Source: Geobacter argillaceus (GTDB lineage: Bacteria > Desulfobacterota > Desulfuromonadia > Geobacterales > DSM-12255). Taken from it: a DNA stretch of 64,000 nt. A program made the position numbers and the translations under genes. This document shows positions 1-14,268 of the stretch, piece by piece. The notes beneath the pieces were generated by a model that searched no databases, was not told the DNA's origin, and saw nothing but the letters and a program-made list of their open reading frames with translations. Location of the stretch: the NCBI RefSeq assembly GCF_007830735.1, contig NZ_VLLN01000008.1:62001-126000 (forward strand), read 5' to 3'. How positions within the stretch are numbered: position 1 is the first letter of the stretch; the number at the start of each line of letters is the position of its first letter.

Positions 1-166
1 GGGTAATGTCGGCGAGGAAGAGCGAATTGACCCGGGTCGCCCGCATTTCCGCCACCAGCTCCGGCTCGTAGGCCCAGAGGGTAACCTCGTGTCCCCGCTT
101 CGCCAGCAGGTCCGCCAGGGTCGTCCCCCAGCTCCCCGCCCCGATCACCCCGATTTTTCGTGTCAT
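1..166 (-). CDS. gpsA: Glycerol-3-phosphate dehydrogenase [NAD(P)+], N-terminal part
   Basis: Only the first 55 codons are inside the window; the gene runs off the left edge. GpsA reduces dihydroxyacetone phosphate to sn-glycerol 3-phosphate in the cytosol for phospholipid synthesis. The visible N-terminus begins MTRKIGVIGAGSWGTTLA, which holds the GxGxxG dinucleotide-binding loop followed by the GSWGT signature typical of GpsA. The ATG at 164-166 is placed normally just before the Rossmann strand. The gene is on the same strand as the HEAT-like gene and gyrA but is separated from them by a 215-bp gap carrying inverted repeats. Confidence 0.9.
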   Translation of the reverse strand, partial: MTRKIGVIGAGSWGTTLADLLAKRGHEVTLWAYEPELVAEMRATRVNSLFLADIT

Positions 167-204
167 TGGTCTCTTCCTTGATTCCTAAACCCGAAAAGCA
201 ATAG

Positions 205-300
205 AACGCGGATTGAAACGGATTCACGCGGATTAGAAACAAGTTTCTGCATTGGGTTATATCCGCGTTAATCCGAATATAATCAGATTTGATCCGCGTT
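205..300. repeat. Nested inverted-repeat intergenic element (ACGCGGATT type)
   Basis: The gap between gpsA and the HEAT-like gene holds direct copies of ACGCGGATT at 206-214 and 226-234 (20 bp apart). It also holds inverted copies ATCCGCGTT at 261-269 and 292-300. In the centre is a perfect small hairpin, AGAAAC-AA-GTTTCT (235-248). The outer arms AACGCGGAT (205-213) and ATCCGCGTT (292-300) pair exactly. I recall similar ACGCGGATT-rich palindromic repeats between genes of many bacteria, but the family name is not known to me. It may be a REP-like element or a mobile miniature element. Confidence 0.6.
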
Positions 301-381
301 TAATTGCCTTTCGAATTTTGTATTCTTGTTTCTCGCCACATTTGCCTCCAAGGTCAGCGGCCCGAGTCAAAAGTGGCATTC

Positions 382-1956
382 TCAATCCCACCAGTCCTCG
401 TCTTCGTCGTCCGGATGGTCCCGTAAATCATACCCCTCCCCCAGCGCCTCCCTGGCCACCAGCAGGCTTTCCATGGCAAAGCGCCGCAGGAACGGGTGGA
501 CATGCAGGGGCAGGGGAGAGTCCAGCAGGCTGAAGGCGGCTGCCAGGGTCACTTCCACGATGGCGGTTCCCCGTCCGCAGCGCTGCATCAGGTCGGCATT
601 GAGCAGGAGCCGCCGGGCGATCCGGTTGACCTGGGGCAGAATCAGCTCGCCACAGAACTCCTCCAGAAGGGTTTCCACCCGGGCCGCTGCCCCCCGCGAC
701 TCGTCTTGCTCAAGGGCCAACCACTGTTCCGCGTAGTCATAAACCCGACCGCTGGCCATATACCAGCCGCTGAAGAAGTCGTCGTCCAGAAGGCGCGCCG
801 ACGCTGCCAGGAGGCGTGGGTTGACCGCCATATCCTCGCTGGTAGGAGCGACGGGAGGAATGTAGCAGGCCGCTGTCAACTCCTCCCGGGTAAACATCCC
901 GCTCCGCAGGTAAAACTCCGGCGGCGGCAGGGCATTCTGCTGGCGCGTGGCGTACAGGGCATCCTTGAGCAGCAGGAGACCGTAGTCGATATCGACGGCA
1001 TGGAGTCGCTCGTCTCCCCGGGCAGCGGTGACTTCCTCCGTGAATTCGGCAACCGTCGTCTCCGGTACCCCCCAGGCACCTTTCACCCCCCCTTCGTCGT
1101 GCAGCTGCAGGTAGAGTGTCGCCACCCGTTCCCCGTCAAGGTGGCGGGCAATCCAGAGGGTTCGATAGCCACCGCCATCAACCGGGCTGGCATAGACGGC
1201 ATGAAACGGCTGCGGAACTTCGGCTACCGGTGCCGGCATGGGCTCGACACCCAGGAAGGCCAGCCGGCGAAGGCTTTTTGTCGCCAGGTCACGGTAGGAT
1301 GTATCGGCATGACAGGACCACTCCAGCGTCAGTGCCGCAGCAGCGGGGAGGCGGATTTTGCCGAGGGTGGTCAGCACCTCCTGCACCACCAGTGGGTCGT
1401 CGAAGGCGAGGAGCAGCGCACAGACCTCTACGACACGCGGATCGTCAACCTGAGCCAGCTCCCTGATCATCATCACCTGCCGCTCCTCGGCGGCATAAAC
1501 GAAGTCCTCCAGTAACCAGAGGAGCCCGCGCTCCCCCCGGTCCAGGAACTTAACAAGGGACTCCTTGAGCGGGCCGCTGTAACTGGCGAGCAGACCGGCA
1601 AACGGGGGAAGGGTAACGTCGATGCCGCAGTTCTGCAGGGTGGAGAGGAGCGCCACCTTTCCTTCGTCTTCCAGGTCGCGACGGCGCAGCGCAATCTGGA
1701 TCAGTTGATCAAGCCATTCCTCGTCGGCAAAAAAATCCAGCAGATAGGTGTACTTGGAGATAAGCTCGCCGCTCTTCTCGCGCCACAGGCTGCGGACCAG
1801 AGGCGGCAGGGCGTGGCGACCGGCTTTCTGCAGGGTACCGCCGATCTCGTCGATCTCGGCAACCGTGATGTTATCCTGCTTGAGCCGTTCCAGAAGCCGG
1901 AGTATCCGGTGCCGTTCCAGCAGGCTCTCGTCTATGTTGCGGTGATGGTTTTCCAT
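382..1956 (-). CDS. HEAT-repeat-like protein of unknown function
   Basis: This is a 524-residue soluble protein without a signal peptide or membrane segment. The N-terminal half is leucine-rich and helical, with repeated helix-turn-helix blocks such as LPPLVRSLWREKSGELISKY and VVQEVLTTLGKIRLPAAAAL, which suggest HEAT or ARM-type solenoid repeats. The C-terminus is very acidic (DHPDDEDEDWWD). The gene ends 426 codons' distance from nothing recognisable on its left and lies 18 bp downstream of the gyrA stop, so it is probably co-transcribed with gyrA. I do not recognise a function; a protein-interaction scaffold is the most that can be inferred. Confidence 0.75.
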   Translation of the reverse strand: MENHHRNIDESLLERHRILRLLERLKQDNITVAEIDEIGGTLQKAGRHALPPLVRSLWREKSGELISKYTYLLDFFADEEWLDQLIQIALRRRDLEDEGKVALLSTLQNCGIDVTLPPFAGLLASYSGPLKESLVKFLDRGERGLLWLLEDFVYAAEERQVMMIRELAQVDDPRVVEVCALLLAFDDPLVVQEVLTTLGKIRLPAAAALTLEWSCHADTSYRDLATKSLRRLAFLGVEPMPAPVAEVPQPFHAVYASPVDGGGYRTLWIARHLDGERVATLYLQLHDEGGVKGAWGVPETTVAEFTEEVTAARGDERLHAVDIDYGLLLLKDALYATRQQNALPPPEFYLRSGMFTREELTAACYIPPVAPTSEDMAVNPRLLAASARLLDDDFFSGWYMASGRVYDYAEQWLALEQDESRGAAARVETLLEEFCGELILPQVNRIARRLLLNADLMQRCGRGTAIVEVTLAAAFSLLDSPLPLHVHPFLRRFAMESLLVAREALGEGYDLRDHPDDEDEDWWD

Positions 1957-1974
1957 AGAATCAATTATACCGCG

Positions 1975-4545
<2,571 letters not shown>

Positions 4546-4630
4546 CTATTTCCTCTATTTTGAGTCGTTTCACTAACAATTTTGACTATTTGTACAGTTT
4601 TAATGGCGCAGTTTTATTAAATTAAGTTTG

Positions 4631-5023
4631 TTACCCCGCGGTAACACTCAGCGCCGGAACAGCTGAAAAGTGCTGGTCGACGGTCAGCACCGTGACGTGA
4701 TGCTTACCGGCCAACGTCGCTATGAGAATATCTGACAGGGGCAGGTTGGTACCCTTGCTGCGCAGCCTGGCGGCAAGGCGGCCGGCTTCAATCCATAGCC
4801 CTGCAGTCAGTTCCAGGACGGGAACTGACTGAAAGGCATCGAGAATGGTATTTTCCTCTTTGGCGCCTTTAATCCCCTGCAGTAATTCATACAGCACCAC
4901 GCCACAGGTCACCACCGAACCGTTCAGCAGCGCCTGTTCCACGGCCGTAGCGAGCGGAGTCTGTCTGCCACGGAAAAAATCGATCCAGGCGCATGTGTCG
5001 GGGAGAACGCTAGGGGTTGCCAT
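4631..5023 (-). CDS. PIN-domain ribonuclease toxin (VapC-like)
   Basis: This 130-residue PIN-domain protein is the toxin of a type II toxin-antitoxin pair; the family cleaves RNA using divalent metal. The acidic active-site residues are all present: Asp9 (LPDTCAWIDFF), Glu46 (LYELLQG), Asp98 (LPLSDILIATLA) and Asp116 (LTVDQHF). The ATG at 5021-5023 was chosen because the upstream extension of the frame lies inside the antitoxin gene and has no family resemblance. The reading frame overlaps the antitoxin stop by 14 bp, the usual coupling in VapBC operons. The pair sits between gyrB and gyrA, all on the same strand. Confidence 0.9.
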   Translation of the reverse strand: MATPSVLPDTCAWIDFFRGRQTPLATAVEQALLNGSVVTCGVVLYELLQGIKGAKEENTILDAFQSVPVLELTAGLWIEAGRLAARLRSKGTNLPLSDILIATLAGKHHVTVLTVDQHFSAVPALSVTAG

Positions 5024-5243
5024 AGCGCTCACGCTCTTCAGCCGCCGCAATTTCCAGTTCTTCCTCGCGCTGCCAGTCGTAATCGATCTGCACCTTGCCG
5101 CGTAACGCCAGCAAATCCTCCATCCGACGCCGACGCACATACTCTTCCATCACGGTCACAATGGCGCCGGTCTTGGACTTCTGCCCGGAAAGCCTCTGCA
5201 CCTCCGATATCAACTCATCTGGTATGTTCAGTGTCGCACGCAT
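5010..5243 (-). CDS. Type II antitoxin (VapB-like)
   Basis: This 77-residue protein begins MRATLNIPDELISEVQRL, a short beta strand plus helix of the ribbon-helix-helix DNA-binding type used by VapB antitoxins (DUF2191-like). It continues with a charged helical tail (DYDWQREEELEIAAAEERER) that would wrap the toxin. An ATG eight codons further upstream exists, but the internal ATG after the purine-rich AGGAGGTGTATTGT stretch fits the family length. It is expected to neutralise the neighbouring PIN toxin and repress its own transcription. Its start is 60 bp after the gyrB stop, so read-through from gyrB is plausible. Confidence 0.85.
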   Translation of the reverse strand: MRATLNIPDELISEVQRLSGQKSKTGAIVTVMEEYVRRRRMEDLLALRGKVQIDYDWQREEELEIAAAEERERYGNP

Positions 5244-5303
5244 ACAATACACCTCCTGAATATGCATCGATTGTATGCTTCAACATGTAACAAGTCAACC
5301 GGC

Positions 5304-8787
<3,484 letters not shown>

Positions 8788-8798
8788 GGGTGGACACA

Positions 8799-8828
8799 GA
8801 AAAGGCCCCGCCGTTCCAGTGAGGCCTC
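8799..8828 (-). terminator. Possible intrinsic terminator or attenuator between dnaN and recF
   Basis: Read on the minus strand, AGGCCTC and GGGGCCT form a 7-bp stem (one G-U) around an 11-nt loop, followed by TTTTC. It sits between the dnaN stop and the recF start. The stem is short, so it may only reduce read-through. Confidence 0.45.
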
Positions 8829-8855
8829 ATCCAAAGTGAAATCCGGCAAACAGGT

Positions 8856-9974
8856 CTAAAGTCGCATCGGCATGATCACCGCCTGGAAACTGTTGCCGTT
8901 TTCGGTTGTTATCAAGGCAGGTGACATCTCGTCCCGTAGCTTGAGGACCACGTTGTCGTCTGTCAGGACGTTCAGGACATCGATCAGGTAACGGGCATTG
9001 AATCGGGAAATGAGAGCCGGCCCATCGTAGGATACTTCAAGCTCTTCCCGGGCCTCTCCCAGTTCCGGGTTGCTGGAGGAGATCTCCATGACCGAACCGT
9101 TGATGTCGAACTTGATTCCTTTGAAGCGTTCGCTGGATAGGATTGCCATCCGTCGCAGGGAATGGTGCAGTCGGTCGCGATTGACAGTGACCTCTTTGTC
9201 ATTTTGGGCTGGAACAACGCGTGTGTAGTCCGGAAATTCACCGTCAACCAATCTCATGACAACGACCGTCTGTTCTTTTCGGATAGCGGCGTTATTATCC
9301 ATGAAGCCGATCAGTAGTTCGTCGTCGCCTTCGTCCGCCAGCTTCTTCAGCTCCAGCACCCCTTTCTTGGGAAAGATGGCGCCATTGGCCAGTTCAGGAG
9401 GTACTGCCCCTTCCACTTCACGTTCGGCAATGGACAACCGGTGACCATCGGTGGCGACCATTCGGATTACGTTCCGTCCGTCTTCGCTGGCAGCCTTCAC
9501 AAAGATGCCATTGAGATTATATTTGGTCTCGTCCTGGCAGATTGCGTAGGAGGTCTGTTCTATCATCTCCCGGAGAAGCGGTGCACCGAGCCTGACGAAG
9601 GACTCTTCGATGACCTTTGGAAAACGGGGAAATTCATCCGGTGAAAGGCCGACCAGATTGAAACTTGCCTTGCCGCACTTTATATCGACCCAATCGTTTT
9701 CGCGGGTGGAGAAACGGATATTTTCATCCGGTAGCTCCCGGATGATCTCGTACAGTTTCTTGGCCGAGACGGTGATGCTTCCCTTGGTGGTGACTTTTGC
9801 TGCGTAATTGCTCCGCATTCCCACTTCAAGATCGGTCGCCGTTACCTGGATGGCGTCATCTGTTGCATCGATCAGGACGTTGGAAAGAATCGGCATGGTA
9901 TTCCGTTTTTCTACGATCCCCTGAATTTTTTGGAGCGCCTTGACAAAGGTATCCTTGTCGATAGTGAATTCCAT
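8856..9974 (-). CDS. dnaN: DNA polymerase III beta subunit (sliding clamp)
   Basis: The 372-residue product is the ring-shaped processivity clamp that tethers DNA polymerase III and other enzymes to DNA. The protein starts MEFTIDKDTFVKALQKIQGI and ends with ITTENGNSFQAVIMPMRL, matching the P-x-M-x-L/R ending of bacterial clamps. The length is the usual one for the family (366-378). It sits between dnaA and recF. A good AGGAGGGTAT ribosome site precedes the ATG on the minus strand. The 217-bp gap to dnaA carries DnaA-box-like sites, so expression is probably tied to DnaA. Confidence 0.97.
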   Translation of the reverse strand: MEFTIDKDTFVKALQKIQGIVEKRNTMPILSNVLIDATDDAIQVTATDLEVGMRSNYAAKVTTKGSITVSAKKLYEIIRELPDENIRFSTRENDWVDIKCGKASFNLVGLSPDEFPRFPKVIEESFVRLGAPLLREMIEQTSYAICQDETKYNLNGIFVKAASEDGRNVIRMVATDGHRLSIAEREVEGAVPPELANGAIFPKKGVLELKKLADEGDDELLIGFMDNNAAIRKEQTVVVMRLVDGEFPDYTRVVPAQNDKEVTVNRDRLHHSLRRMAILSSERFKGIKFDINGSVMEISSSNPELGEAREELEVSYDGPALISRFNARYLIDVLNVLTDDNVVLKLRDEMSPALITTENGNSFQAVIMPMRL

Positions 9975-10131
9975 GGCATACCCTCCTTACTGTTAGTATA
10001 AAAAATAAAAAAGCTTTTATTTAGTAATAGTAGTAGGTCCTGTTGATATGTTGACAGAACTTGCAATTACCGAAACATGCTGCTTTTTTTCTTTGTTGTT
10101 CATGTGGCGAACTGTCTTGATAAGTTCTTTT

Positions 10132-10180
10132 CTATCAACAGCTGCTCGTTGTTATCAACAGCCGCGGCAGGTTATCGACA
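10132..10180 (+). promoter_or_regulatory. DnaA-box-like cluster between dnaA and dnaN
   Basis: Three 9-mers close to TTATNCACA lie in tandem: CTATCAACA (10132-10140), TTATCAACA (10152-10160) and TTATCGACA (10172-10180). They are spaced exactly 20 bp apart, about two helical turns. The 217-bp dnaA-dnaN gap is AT-rich near dnaN. The cluster could be a second part of a bipartite origin or a DnaA-controlled promoter for dnaN. Confidence 0.6.
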
Positions 10181-10191
10181 GGTTATTCCGC

Positions 10192-11544
10192 TCAGTTCAA
10201 CAGGTCATGTTTAAGCATGCGGAGGGTTTCTGTCAATGCCGGGTCAGCAGCCAGCAGGCCATCGATCTTTTTGACCGAATGAATGATGGTCGAGTGGTCC
10301 TTACCGCCGAATTTTTCACCGATTTCCGGGTATGAGGCCTTGGTCATGTCCCGACAGAGATATATTGCTATCTGTCGCGGTACCACCAGGGCTTTCAGCC
10401 GTTTTTCCGATTTAAGGTCGCTTATTTTCAGCTTGTAGTGGTCGGCAACATGTTTCTGGATCATTTCGATGGTGATTTCCTTTGACTTGTCCACAATGAT
10501 ATCCTTGAGAATATCCCGGGCCATGTTCAGGGAGATCTTGTTCCGGGTCAGGCTGGCATAGGCGCCGAGGCGTACCAGCATTCCCTCCAGTTCCCGGATG
10601 TTGCTCGAGGCACTGGAGCCGATGAACAGCGCCACGTCGTCCGGGAGCTCGATGCCGTTCAGTTCGGCCTTTTTTTTCAGAATGGCGATCTTGGTTTCTA
10701 CGTCAGGGGGTTGTATATCGGCGATCAGTCCCCATTCGAAGCGGGAGCGTAGCCGCTCCTCCAGTCCCGGTATTTCCCGGGGGAATTTGTCCGAGGTGAG
10801 GATGATCTGCTTGTGTGACTCGTACAGGGAGTTGAAGGTGTGAAAAAACTCCTCTTGGGTGGCCTCTTTCCCCTGCATGAACTGGATATCGTCAATGAGT
10901 AGCAGGTCCGCTTTTCTGAACTTGTTCCTGAACTCCTCCATCTTCTTGTAGCGGAGGGAGTTGATCATCTCGTTCATGAACTTTTCCGATGTGTAGTAGC
11001 AGATGCGGGCCTTTGGTTTGTTCTTGAGAATTTCGTTGCCAATGGCGATCAGCAGGTGGGTTTTGCCCAGGCCGACACCGCCGTAGATGAATAAGGGGTT
11101 ATAGTTGGTAGCCGGCTTGGCCGCCACCGCCTGGGATGCCGCATAGGCAAACTGGTTGCTTGAACCGCAGACAAAGGTGTCAAAGGTATATTTGGGGTTC
11201 AGGTTGCCGTTGAGATTGGAAGCGATTTCCGCTTCCGCAGCAGGCACCGGTTCCTTTGCCTTGCGTGCCGGTTTCGGTTCGACCGGTGTAGCTTCATTGG
11301 AATCATGATCACTGATCAGTATTTCCAGCTGGTACTGTCGTTCGGCCAGGGAATTCACAGCTTCCTGGATCATGGAGAAGTATTTCTCCCGTACCCAGTC
11401 CTTAATGAATTTATTGGGAACCTGCAGGATAAACTGGTTGTTGTTGATGTGGGAAAACCGGATCGGCTTGATCCAGGTAGTGAAGGTTTGGGGCGTGAGC
11501 ACCTTTTCAATATTGTCTTGGGCGGCTTGCCAGATGTTTTCCAT
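10192..11544 (-). CDS. dnaA: Chromosomal replication initiator DnaA
   Basis: DnaA binds DnaA boxes at oriC and melts the origin. The start at 11542-11544 gives MENIWQAAQDNIEKVLTPQT, the typical N-terminal helicase-loading domain, with GAAGGT as the ribosome site; a longer in-frame extension upstream looks non-coding. The 450-residue protein has domain I, a linker (about 90-115), an AAA+ core with Walker A GGVGLGKTHLLIAIG and Walker B LLIDDIQF. Its C-terminal domain contains the box-recognition motif GGKDHSTIIHSVKKI. It is transcribed away from rpmH, with the origin-like gap between them. Confidence 0.97.
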   Translation of the reverse strand: MENIWQAAQDNIEKVLTPQTFTTWIKPIRFSHINNNQFILQVPNKFIKDWVREKYFSMIQEAVNSLAERQYQLEILISDHDSNEATPVEPKPARKAKEPVPAAEAEIASNLNGNLNPKYTFDTFVCGSSNQFAYAASQAVAAKPATNYNPLFIYGGVGLGKTHLLIAIGNEILKNKPKARICYYTSEKFMNEMINSLRYKKMEEFRNKFRKADLLLIDDIQFMQGKEATQEEFFHTFNSLYESHKQIILTSDKFPREIPGLEERLRSRFEWGLIADIQPPDVETKIAILKKKAELNGIELPDDVALFIGSSASSNIRELEGMLVRLGAYASLTRNKISLNMARDILKDIIVDKSKEITIEMIQKHVADHYKLKISDLKSEKRLKALVVPRQIAIYLCRDMTKASYPEIGEKFGGKDHSTIIHSVKKIDGLLAADPALTETLRMLKHDLLN

Positions 11545-11639
11545 GGCGGGACCTTCACTGAAACTGATTGGAGAAACCCTTTCCGCCGTGGTGTCTGTCG
11601 CAGTTGCCCGGCAGAAAGCCACGGAAGGTACACGGAATG

Positions 11640-11760
11640 GGTAAATGAGAAAAAAGTAACGATATGAACGTGTTGGAGAACTGTGGAGTTATTCACAGGC
11701 TTATCAACAGCTGTTGATAAGTGTGGAACGGCTGTTGATGGCGGCTTGCGGGCATAAATC
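11640..11760. other. Candidate chromosomal replication origin (oriC) in the dnaA-rpmH gap
   Basis: The 369-bp dnaA-rpmH gap contains a perfect DnaA box TTATTCACA (11689-11697), then TTATCAACA (11701-11709) and its inverse TGTTGATAA (11712-11720). A partial inverse copy, TGTTGATGG, lies just after (about 11733-11741). The two boxes around 11701-11720 form a palindrome. Sequence on the dnaA side is AT-richer. The position between dnaA and rpmH is one of the standard origin sites in bacteria. The remainder of the gap holds the dnaA and rpmH promoters. Confidence 0.65.
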
Positions 11761-11841
11761 CCATGTGCCGAAGCGAAGTGAGCCTAACAGACGACTTGGC
11801 AATTTGCAAGGAATTTCGTGTCCTGGTAGATGAAATAACTG

Positions 11842-11869
11842 TTGACAAAATAGAGCCCGTATGAATAAT
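11842..11869 (+). promoter_or_regulatory. Predicted sigma-70 promoter of rpmH
   Basis: A consensus -35 TTGACA (11842-11847) is followed after 16 bp by AATAAT (11864-11869), one mismatch from TATAAT. It ends about 45 bp before the rpmH ATG, which is preceded by AAGGAG. Confidence 0.65.
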
Positions 11870-11913
11870 AAACTCCTTTTCCGACTTATTTAATCGCTTC
11901 AAGGAGCATGATC

Positions 11914-12063
11914 ATGAAAAGAACATTTCAACCGAGCAATACTTCCCGTAAGCGGACCCACGGCTTCCTGGTTCGTATGGCAACCAAGAACGGCCGCCTG
12001 GTGATCAAGCGTCGTCGCGCTAAAGGGCGCAAGCGTCTCGCAGTTGGCATTGCCACCAAGTAG
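11914..12063 (+). CDS. rpmH: 50S ribosomal protein L34
   Basis: This 49-residue basic protein of the large ribosomal subunit begins [20 protein letters not shown] and ends [11 protein letters not shown]. It matches the L34 family through its length and the conserved RKRTHGF and [14 protein letters not shown] patterns. The AAGGAG site lies 7 bp before the ATG. It leads the rpmH-rnpA-yidD-yidC group, and rnpA starts inside its 3' end. Confidence 0.97.
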   Translation: MKRTFQPSNTSRKRTHGFLVRMATKNGRLVIKRRRAKGRKRLAVGIATK

Positions 12064-12403
12064 TCTTTCCTGCACCACCTGCTTCGGTCGACACGAGCGG
12101 CTGAGAAAGTCAGCTGAATATGCGCGACTGTCGGCTGTCGGCACCAAGGCCCGGTCTCCCCATTTTCTGGTCATACGCGGGCCAGTACACGGTGGGGGAC
12201 CGCGCCTCGGCATAACAGCCAGCCGTAAGGTCGGCAATGCTGTGGTCCGTAACCGCATCAAGCGTCTACTCCGGGAATTTTTCAGGCTCAACAAAGGGCT
12301 CTTTGCCGGCGCCGACTATAATGTCGTGGCTCGACCCGGGGCAGGTGAGCTTGATTTTTCCGCACTCTGCAGGGAATTGGCCCATGTGCTTGGCCGCCGC
12401 TAA
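12044..12403 (+). CDS. rnpA: Ribonuclease P protein component
   Basis: RnpA is the protein cofactor of RNase P, which trims tRNA 5' ends. The core shows [31 protein letters not shown] and LLREFFR, the last two containing the RNR signature that contacts RNase P RNA. No ATG or GTG is available upstream of the conserved core. The candidates are TTG at 12044 or TTG at 12050, both inside the rpmH reading frame, so the start is uncertain by two codons. From 12044 the product is 119 residues. The overlap with rpmH (14-20 bp) implies translational coupling. Confidence 0.92.
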   Translation: MALPPSSLSCTTCFGRHERLRKSAEYARLSAVGTKARSPHFLVIRGPVHGGGPRLGITASRKVGNAVVRNRIKRLLREFFRLNKGLFAGADYNVVARPGAGELDFSALCRELAHVLGRR

Positions 12404-12623
12404 ACACTCTTCCGTTATCAGACTGCTTGACAGGGGTCTGCGTACCTATCAGCTGTACCTCTCCCCCTTGAAAGGGGCAACCTGCCGTTTTTATCCATCC
12501 TGTTCCGAGTATGCCCGTCAGGCCCTGCAGCGATACGGCCTGCTCAAGGGTGTCGGAATGACCATTGCCAGGCTGGCCCGCTGTCACCCCTTCCACCGGG
12601 GGGGGTATGATCCGGTCAAGTAA
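12384..12623 (+). CDS. yidD: Membrane protein insertion efficiency factor YidD
   Basis: This 79-residue small protein is thought to assist YidC-dependent membrane insertion. The family signature is present: [19 protein letters not shown] followed by SEYA, and [12 protein letters not shown] near the C-terminus. The ATG at 12384 overlaps the end of rnpA by 20 bp. The upstream continuation of the frame is antiparallel noise within rnpA. The order rnpA-yidD-yidC is widely conserved, and yidC begins 19 bp further on. Confidence 0.93.
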   Translation: MCLAAAKHSSVIRLLDRGLRTYQLYLSPLKGATCRFYPSCSEYARQALQRYGLLKGVGMTIARLARCHPFHRGGYDPVK

Positions 12624-12642
12624 CCAACCACGGGGATAATCC

Positions 12643-14256
12643 ATGGAAAAACGTGTTCTCATTGCTGTCGTCCTCTCCATTGCGGTCATGTACGCTTACT
12701 CGTACCTGGTCCCACAGCCTCCCAAACCGGTTTCCGGCCAGCAGGCGGCACAGTTGCAGCCAGCTACGGCCGCCCCGGCGCCAGTGCCGGTTGGCACTCA
12801 GAAGGAAATGCCCGCACCGTCGCCACAGCTTGTGCCAGCTGGTGCTGCGACGCAAGCGGCCCAGGATGTTACCGTGGAAACCGACCTCTACCGGGCGGTT
12901 TTCTCCACCAAAGGCGGGGCGTTGAAGCGGCTCGTGCTGAAACGGTACAAGGAAACGGCCGGCCCGCAGGGTAAGGACGTTGCCATGGTGGCCGAGGACA
13001 ACGCTGCTGTATACCCGCTGAGGAGCAATCTGGAAGGGTTCCCTGTTGATGCCGGAACTGTTTTCAGCGTTACTGCCAGCTCGCTTTCGGTGGCAAAGGG
13101 CGAAAAAAAGGTTCTCGATTTTACTCTCACGTCTCCAACCGGTGTCGTGTTCCTGAAGAGTTACACCTTCAGCGGCGACAGCTATGCCATCGATCTGGTG
13201 CAAAAAGTCACCAATACCGGGTCCGCCCCGCAGTCTGGAACCGTCCAGCTCCTTCTGACCAATCATGCAGCCCCTCCCAAGGATGGCGGCGGACGTTTCG
13301 AGGTTTTCGGTCCGGCAACCCTGACAGCAGAGGGGGTCTCGTTCGATAAGATCAAGGAGCTGGACAAGGGGGAGAAGGCGTATCAGAAGGGGGTTCTCTG
13401 GACCGGCTTCGCCGACAAGTACTTTCTCGGCGCCGCCCTGGCTGTGAACAACAGCATTCAGTCTGTCCGGCTCAAAACTGTCGGCGGCTATATCGAGAAC
13501 GTCATTGGCTCGGCCCAGCTGACCGCCAGACCCGGCGAGAGCTTGACTGTCCCGGTACGACTCTATTTCGGTCCCAAGGATCTGGACATTCTCAAGTCCC
13601 AGGGGAGCAGGCTGGAGGAGGCGATCGATCTGGGCTGGTTCTCGGCCATTGCCAAGCCACTTCTGTTCACGCTCAAGTTCTTCCACCGTTATCTGGGCAA
13701 CTACGGCCTGGCGATCATTGTCATCACCGTGATCCTGAAGATCCTCTTCTTCCCGCTCACCCACAAGAGCTACAAGTCGATGAAGGAGATGCAGAAGCTC
13801 CAGCCGAAGATGCAGGAACTGAAGGAGAAACACAAGGACGACCGGGACGCCATGAACAAGGCGGTGATGGAGCTGTACCAGACCCACAAGGTGAATCCGC
13901 TCGGCGGCTGTCTGCCGATGGTCGTCCAGATCCCGGTCTTCTTCGCCCTGTACAAGGCGCTCATGTTTTCCATCGAACTGCGCCATGCGCCCTTTTACTT
14001 CTGGATTCACGACCTGGCCGGCAAGGACCCCTATTATGTGACCCCGATCATCATGGGTGTCACCATGTTCATCCAGCAGAAGATGACCCCGTCCCAGATG
14101 GACCCGGTTCAGGCGAAGATGATGCTGGCCCTGCCAGTGGTCTTCACCTTCATGTTTCTCAACTTCCCGTCGGGACTCGTGCTGTACTGGCTGGTGAACA
14201 ACGTGCTCACCATCGCCCAGCAGACGTATATCAACAAGTCCCTGAAGGAAGCGTAG
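12643..14256 (+). CDS. yidC: Membrane protein insertase YidC
   Basis: YidC inserts and folds inner-membrane proteins, alone or with Sec. The 537-residue Gram-negative type has an N-terminal membrane anchor (VLIAVVLSIAVMYAYSYLV) and a proline/alanine-rich linker. A large periplasmic beta-domain follows (about 80-340), then the conserved five-helix Oxa1-like core from about 350. The core includes the cytoplasmic coiled hairpin KLQPKMQELKEKHKDD and PMVVQIPVFFALYKALM. The C-terminus is FPSGLVLYWLVNNVLTIAQQ. mnmE follows after 12 bp; a jag/khpB gene, often found at this spot, is missing. Confidence 0.97.
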   Translation: MEKRVLIAVVLSIAVMYAYSYLVPQPPKPVSGQQAAQLQPATAAPAPVPVGTQKEMPAPSPQLVPAGAATQAAQDVTVETDLYRAVFSTKGGALKRLVLKRYKETAGPQGKDVAMVAEDNAAVYPLRSNLEGFPVDAGTVFSVTASSLSVAKGEKKVLDFTLTSPTGVVFLKSYTFSGDSYAIDLVQKVTNTGSAPQSGTVQLLLTNHAAPPKDGGGRFEVFGPATLTAEGVSFDKIKELDKGEKAYQKGVLWTGFADKYFLGAALAVNNSIQSVRLKTVGGYIENVIGSAQLTARPGESLTVPVRLYFGPKDLDILKSQGSRLEEAIDLGWFSAIAKPLLFTLKFFHRYLGNYGLAIIVITVILKILFFPLTHKSYKSMKEMQKLQPKMQELKEKHKDDRDAMNKAVMELYQTHKVNPLGGCLPMVVQIPVFFALYKALMFSIELRHAPFYFWIHDLAGKDPYYVTPIIMGVTMFIQQKMTPSQMDPVQAKMMLALPVVFTFMFLNFPSGLVLYWLVNNVLTIAQQTYINKSLKEA

Positions 14257-14268
14257 GCAGGAGATCAG

